Assembly (NCBI RefSeq): GCF_001424185.1
Contig: NZ_LMOM01000076.1
Location: 295 to 43,877, forward strand
Origin: Deinococcus sp. Leaf326
Lineage (GTDB): Bacteria > Deinococcota > Deinococci > Deinococcales > Deinococcaceae
Length of the DNA stretch: 43,583 nt
Direction of reading: 5' to 3'
Under the pieces are notes generated by a model that was not told the origin of the DNA, did not search any database, and saw only the letters and a list, made by a program, of their open reading frames with translations. Positions 42,601 through 43,583 of this stretch are shown piece after piece (positions within the stretch are counted from its first letter, which is position 1; every line of letters begins with the position of its first letter). The translations under genes were made by a program, and so were the position numbers.

Positions 42601-43583
42601 AGCATCAGCCGGAGCCAAAACCGTGGAAGGCAGAGGGGACAGGTTCTCAGAATCACTGGGCGGGAAGGCCGACCTAACCTCTGCCGGCTCCAGACGACGC
42701 TCGGTCGAGGACTGTTCCGTCTCGGCAGGCGCCGACGTCTCCTCTTCTGCCCCGGCCAGAATATCGGGAGGCTGGTCGGACTTTGGCCGCGCCTCTTCGG
42801 CTGGGGTGTCCTGAGCCGGGGCGGCACCGATGGGGCGGTCAGGAGCCTGCCACGTCATCAGCTCCGACAACGACAGCGGCCGCGCCTCGCTCGTTCCTTC
42901 GTTCTCCCGCTCGATCATCCGGTTGAGCCGTGCCAGATAACTCTGCGCCTGTTCGGGGCTGTGCACCGGCGCCTCCGGCTCCGGTTCCGCCACCTTCGCC
43001 GCCTGGAGCGGCATCGGGCGCGGGCGTCGCGGCAGACTCAGCTGTGCGCCCCCCTCCGACACCGGCAGGTGATCACGTACCTGTCGGCGTGTCGTCTCGT
43101 CCTGCGCCGGTGACACGAAGTCCGTCGGAGGCGGCTCCAGCAGCGCCGGAGCAGAGGACGGCGCTCCCTCTGCCTCCGGCCCCTCGCCAGCTGCTCTGGC
43201 TATGGGAGCAGCAGGCTGCTCGGGTGCGGGTGTTGCGACAACTGGGACCACCGTTTCCAGAGGCTCGGCCTGTGGCACAGCTGGGGCCGAAGGGGTCGGT
43301 ACCGGTTCAGGTTCGGCCACGTGCGCCTGAGCCTGCGGGAGCGGGGGCAACTCGGTCTCCTCGACCAGGGCAATAGGCTCTGCCCCGGCCACCGGAGGCG
43401 CCGGAGCTCCGGCCGCAACCGGAACCTCCGCCGCTCCTGTCTCGGCTGTGAACGGGGACATGACCGGTGCATTCTCCGCCGAGGCGTCCTGAGCCGGGGC
43501 GGCACCGATGGGGCGGTCAGGAGCCTGCCACGTCATCAGCTCCGACAACGACAGCGGCCGCGCCTCGCTCGTTCCTTCGTTCT
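39676..43583 (-). CDS. very large eCIS-core (DUF4157) protein, 5' end beyond the window
   Basis: The frame is open from 39676 to the right edge at 43583, so over 1300 residues are visible and the N-terminus is missing. Most of it (about the first 980 visible residues) is a low-complexity Pro/Ala/Val/Glu-rich segment that is probably disordered. Near the C-terminus comes the eCIS-core/DUF4157 domain: PLPLGAQAALSRALGADVGH, a VLLSPGQDLASPRGLGLLAH-type strand and the zinc-peptidase-like HELTH motif (bases 40279-40293). A Pro/Ala-rich tail follows. A region reading SPEQAQSYLARLNRMIEREN then EGTSEARPLSLSELMTWQAP is repeated (see the 98-bp repeat). DUF4157 proteins are encoded with eCIS and are thought to be cargo, toxins or processing enzymes. 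Confidence 0.75.
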   Translation of the reverse strand, partial: NEGTSEARPLSLSELMTWQAPDRPIGAAPAQDASAENAPVMSPFTAETGAAEVPVAAGAPAPPVAGAEPIALVEETELPPLPQAQAHVAEPEPVPTPSAPAVPQAEPLETVVPVVATPAPEQPAAPIARAAGEGPEAEGAPSSAPALLEPPPTDFVSPAQDETTRRQVRDHLPVSEGGAQLSLPRRPRPMPLQAAKVAEPEPEAPVHSPEQAQSYLARLNRMIERENEGTSEARPLSLSELMTWQAPDRPIGAAPAQDTPAEEARPKSDQPPDILAGAEEETSAPAETEQSSTERRLEPAEVRSAFPPSDSENLSPLPSTVLAPADAVAPLPVPVSGDLPGQVPTAVRPAPAAQDAAPARQATPPSRTVSPKVEGDAGNVARPDPSAPFPAVPAPLQPSSEAPQSLMPLAPAVALPPVSVGPTQAGEAGAGFLSGQLDELPRPEDAAPRPPVVTEMPDPLPEVPFPELPRPAAVLSDPAGSRLGEEAVARFGPATGAPVSDRLPVAPVADLVTPSPLSSALPGQPRPVAPEGLVQPENSSTPLSGEATSVTGAVLEMPLPAAPAEQVGVAQVTVPGRSPSPLPVSGDASQLHLVGLPGVPSAEADLTPSSTAVPLSLLPPAPLAARLVPTTPAAEATVPADSRALEVPTRPERIGSEGKADPVIPAALPAMPRPLEPAVGDSVPFPALESATFQQQPAREMRRTPWSEEPASPQAAAPGVPAPLPGFTFPSSTPVGETAPFPVRVVSRPADPAPATGLSSVVTQEGEGALPVPTFPVELSAAPSAGLPSLAEQPLSSLPLLQPEGVSLTPEETAPAVAGRADRPEPVVAWSGQAPPTPLSLPVPRSLPSGVLPDMARSASAEPLPSPSPQVRPVSSSPGRNRTELGSELVPAPPVPAPLRPAPAEGAMLRPVQNGAPLSPAAERLPEAPTTKQVQPVWGQTVQSLPSMAVPLEDPPAQPSSVPFLPPQLGQEGADGVAVAQPLAVPAEPAAVRPVSIGLMGQSPQPHPLTGVSEGAAQATGRALARPEAREPLPLGAQAALSRALGADVGHVRLIRDAHAAAATAEAAADALAVGDAVLLSPGQDLASPRGLGLLAHELTHILRDRDPSFVPAVLRAPAGAAPGRSSPQLATPTPSGAPADEETLAEQVEARVSAQSAARLTPPLSSPATPAGPALRASGPTAPWGDLPAPWEPLPFWDDAPAVPVRPGPPRPAARPSAPASAAPTAAGGPGAVVRAASTSRSPAAPAQEAAPASSPEPAARGPDTGSSRRQGRAPDLDRLAEQVYAVLKRRLATEMRRDR
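42808..42905. repeat. 98-bp direct repeat, copy 1 (inside the eCIS-core gene)
   Basis: Identical to 43486-43583 across all 98 bases compared. The offset is 678 bases, 226 codons, so it stays in frame and encodes the same peptide (EGTSEARPLSLSELMTWQAP onward to the AQD end). Perfect identity in such a variable, low-complexity gene suggests a recent duplication or gene conversion. Confidence 0.9.
43486..43583. repeat. 98-bp direct repeat, copy 2 (runs into the right edge)
   Basis: Perfect match of the 42808-42905 copy, cut off at the window edge. The true repeat may be longer, and further 226-codon units may exist upstream in the gene. Confidence 0.9.

Overview
The window looks like accessory DNA, perhaps a megaplasmid, of a high-GC bacterium, most likely a Deinococcus. 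Pointers are the GC-rich codon usage, several start codons that look leaderless, the GAF/PAS-rich sensor kinases, the PadR/DUF4188 pair and the CobN-type cobalamin locus. The genus is an inference; no rRNA, tRNA or housekeeping marker is present. I saw no tRNA, rRNA or CRISPR array.

1-16 kb is a patchwork of small transcription units and wreckage. It holds an IS630-type transposase remnant; a giant CheB-like/GAF/PAS histidine kinase broken by a frameshift and an amber codon (656-5451); a convergent PAS-kinase whose H-box histidine is replaced by Arg; and a decapitated MarR gene beside an AraC-type regulator and a VOC protein. It also holds a DUF1801 protein, a thioredoxin-reductase-like flavoprotein, a LivJ-type binding protein, a frameshifted DUF6440 mini-gene, a PadR-DUF4188 divergent pair with a palindromic operator, and a Phd-VapC pair with its own palindrome.

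15.9-24.8 kb is a coherent uptake-and-sensing module. One arm (minus strand) overlaps a periplasmic binding protein, a CitA/DcuS-type kinase and a DcuR-type regulator. The other arm (plus strand) encodes an AfuABC-like ABC importer (binding protein, fused two-domain permease, ATPase) plus a small secreted protein. A GC-rich inverted repeat lies between the arms. I read this as a binding-protein-triggered two-component system controlling uptake of a phosphorylated sugar or a similar anion.

25.0-35.5 kb is a tightly overlapped minus-strand cobalamin operon headed by a cobalamin riboswitch. The order is NiCoT Ni/Co permease, CobN N-terminal part with a fused [2Fe-2S] ferredoxin-like domain, FNT channel, CobN C-terminal part, methyltransferase, ChlI-ChlD fusion, and cobyrinate a,c-diamide synthase. 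The striking point is that cobN is split at a domain linker by an in-line FNT gene.

35.5-43.6 kb: a VWA/one-TM membrane protein (plus strand) faces two minus-strand genes of an extracellular contractile injection system (eCIS) locus. These are the AAA+ ATPase (Afp15-like) and a very large Pro/Ala-rich eCIS-core (DUF4157) protein with internal repeats, which runs off the right edge. The rest of the eCIS cluster should lie beyond 43583.
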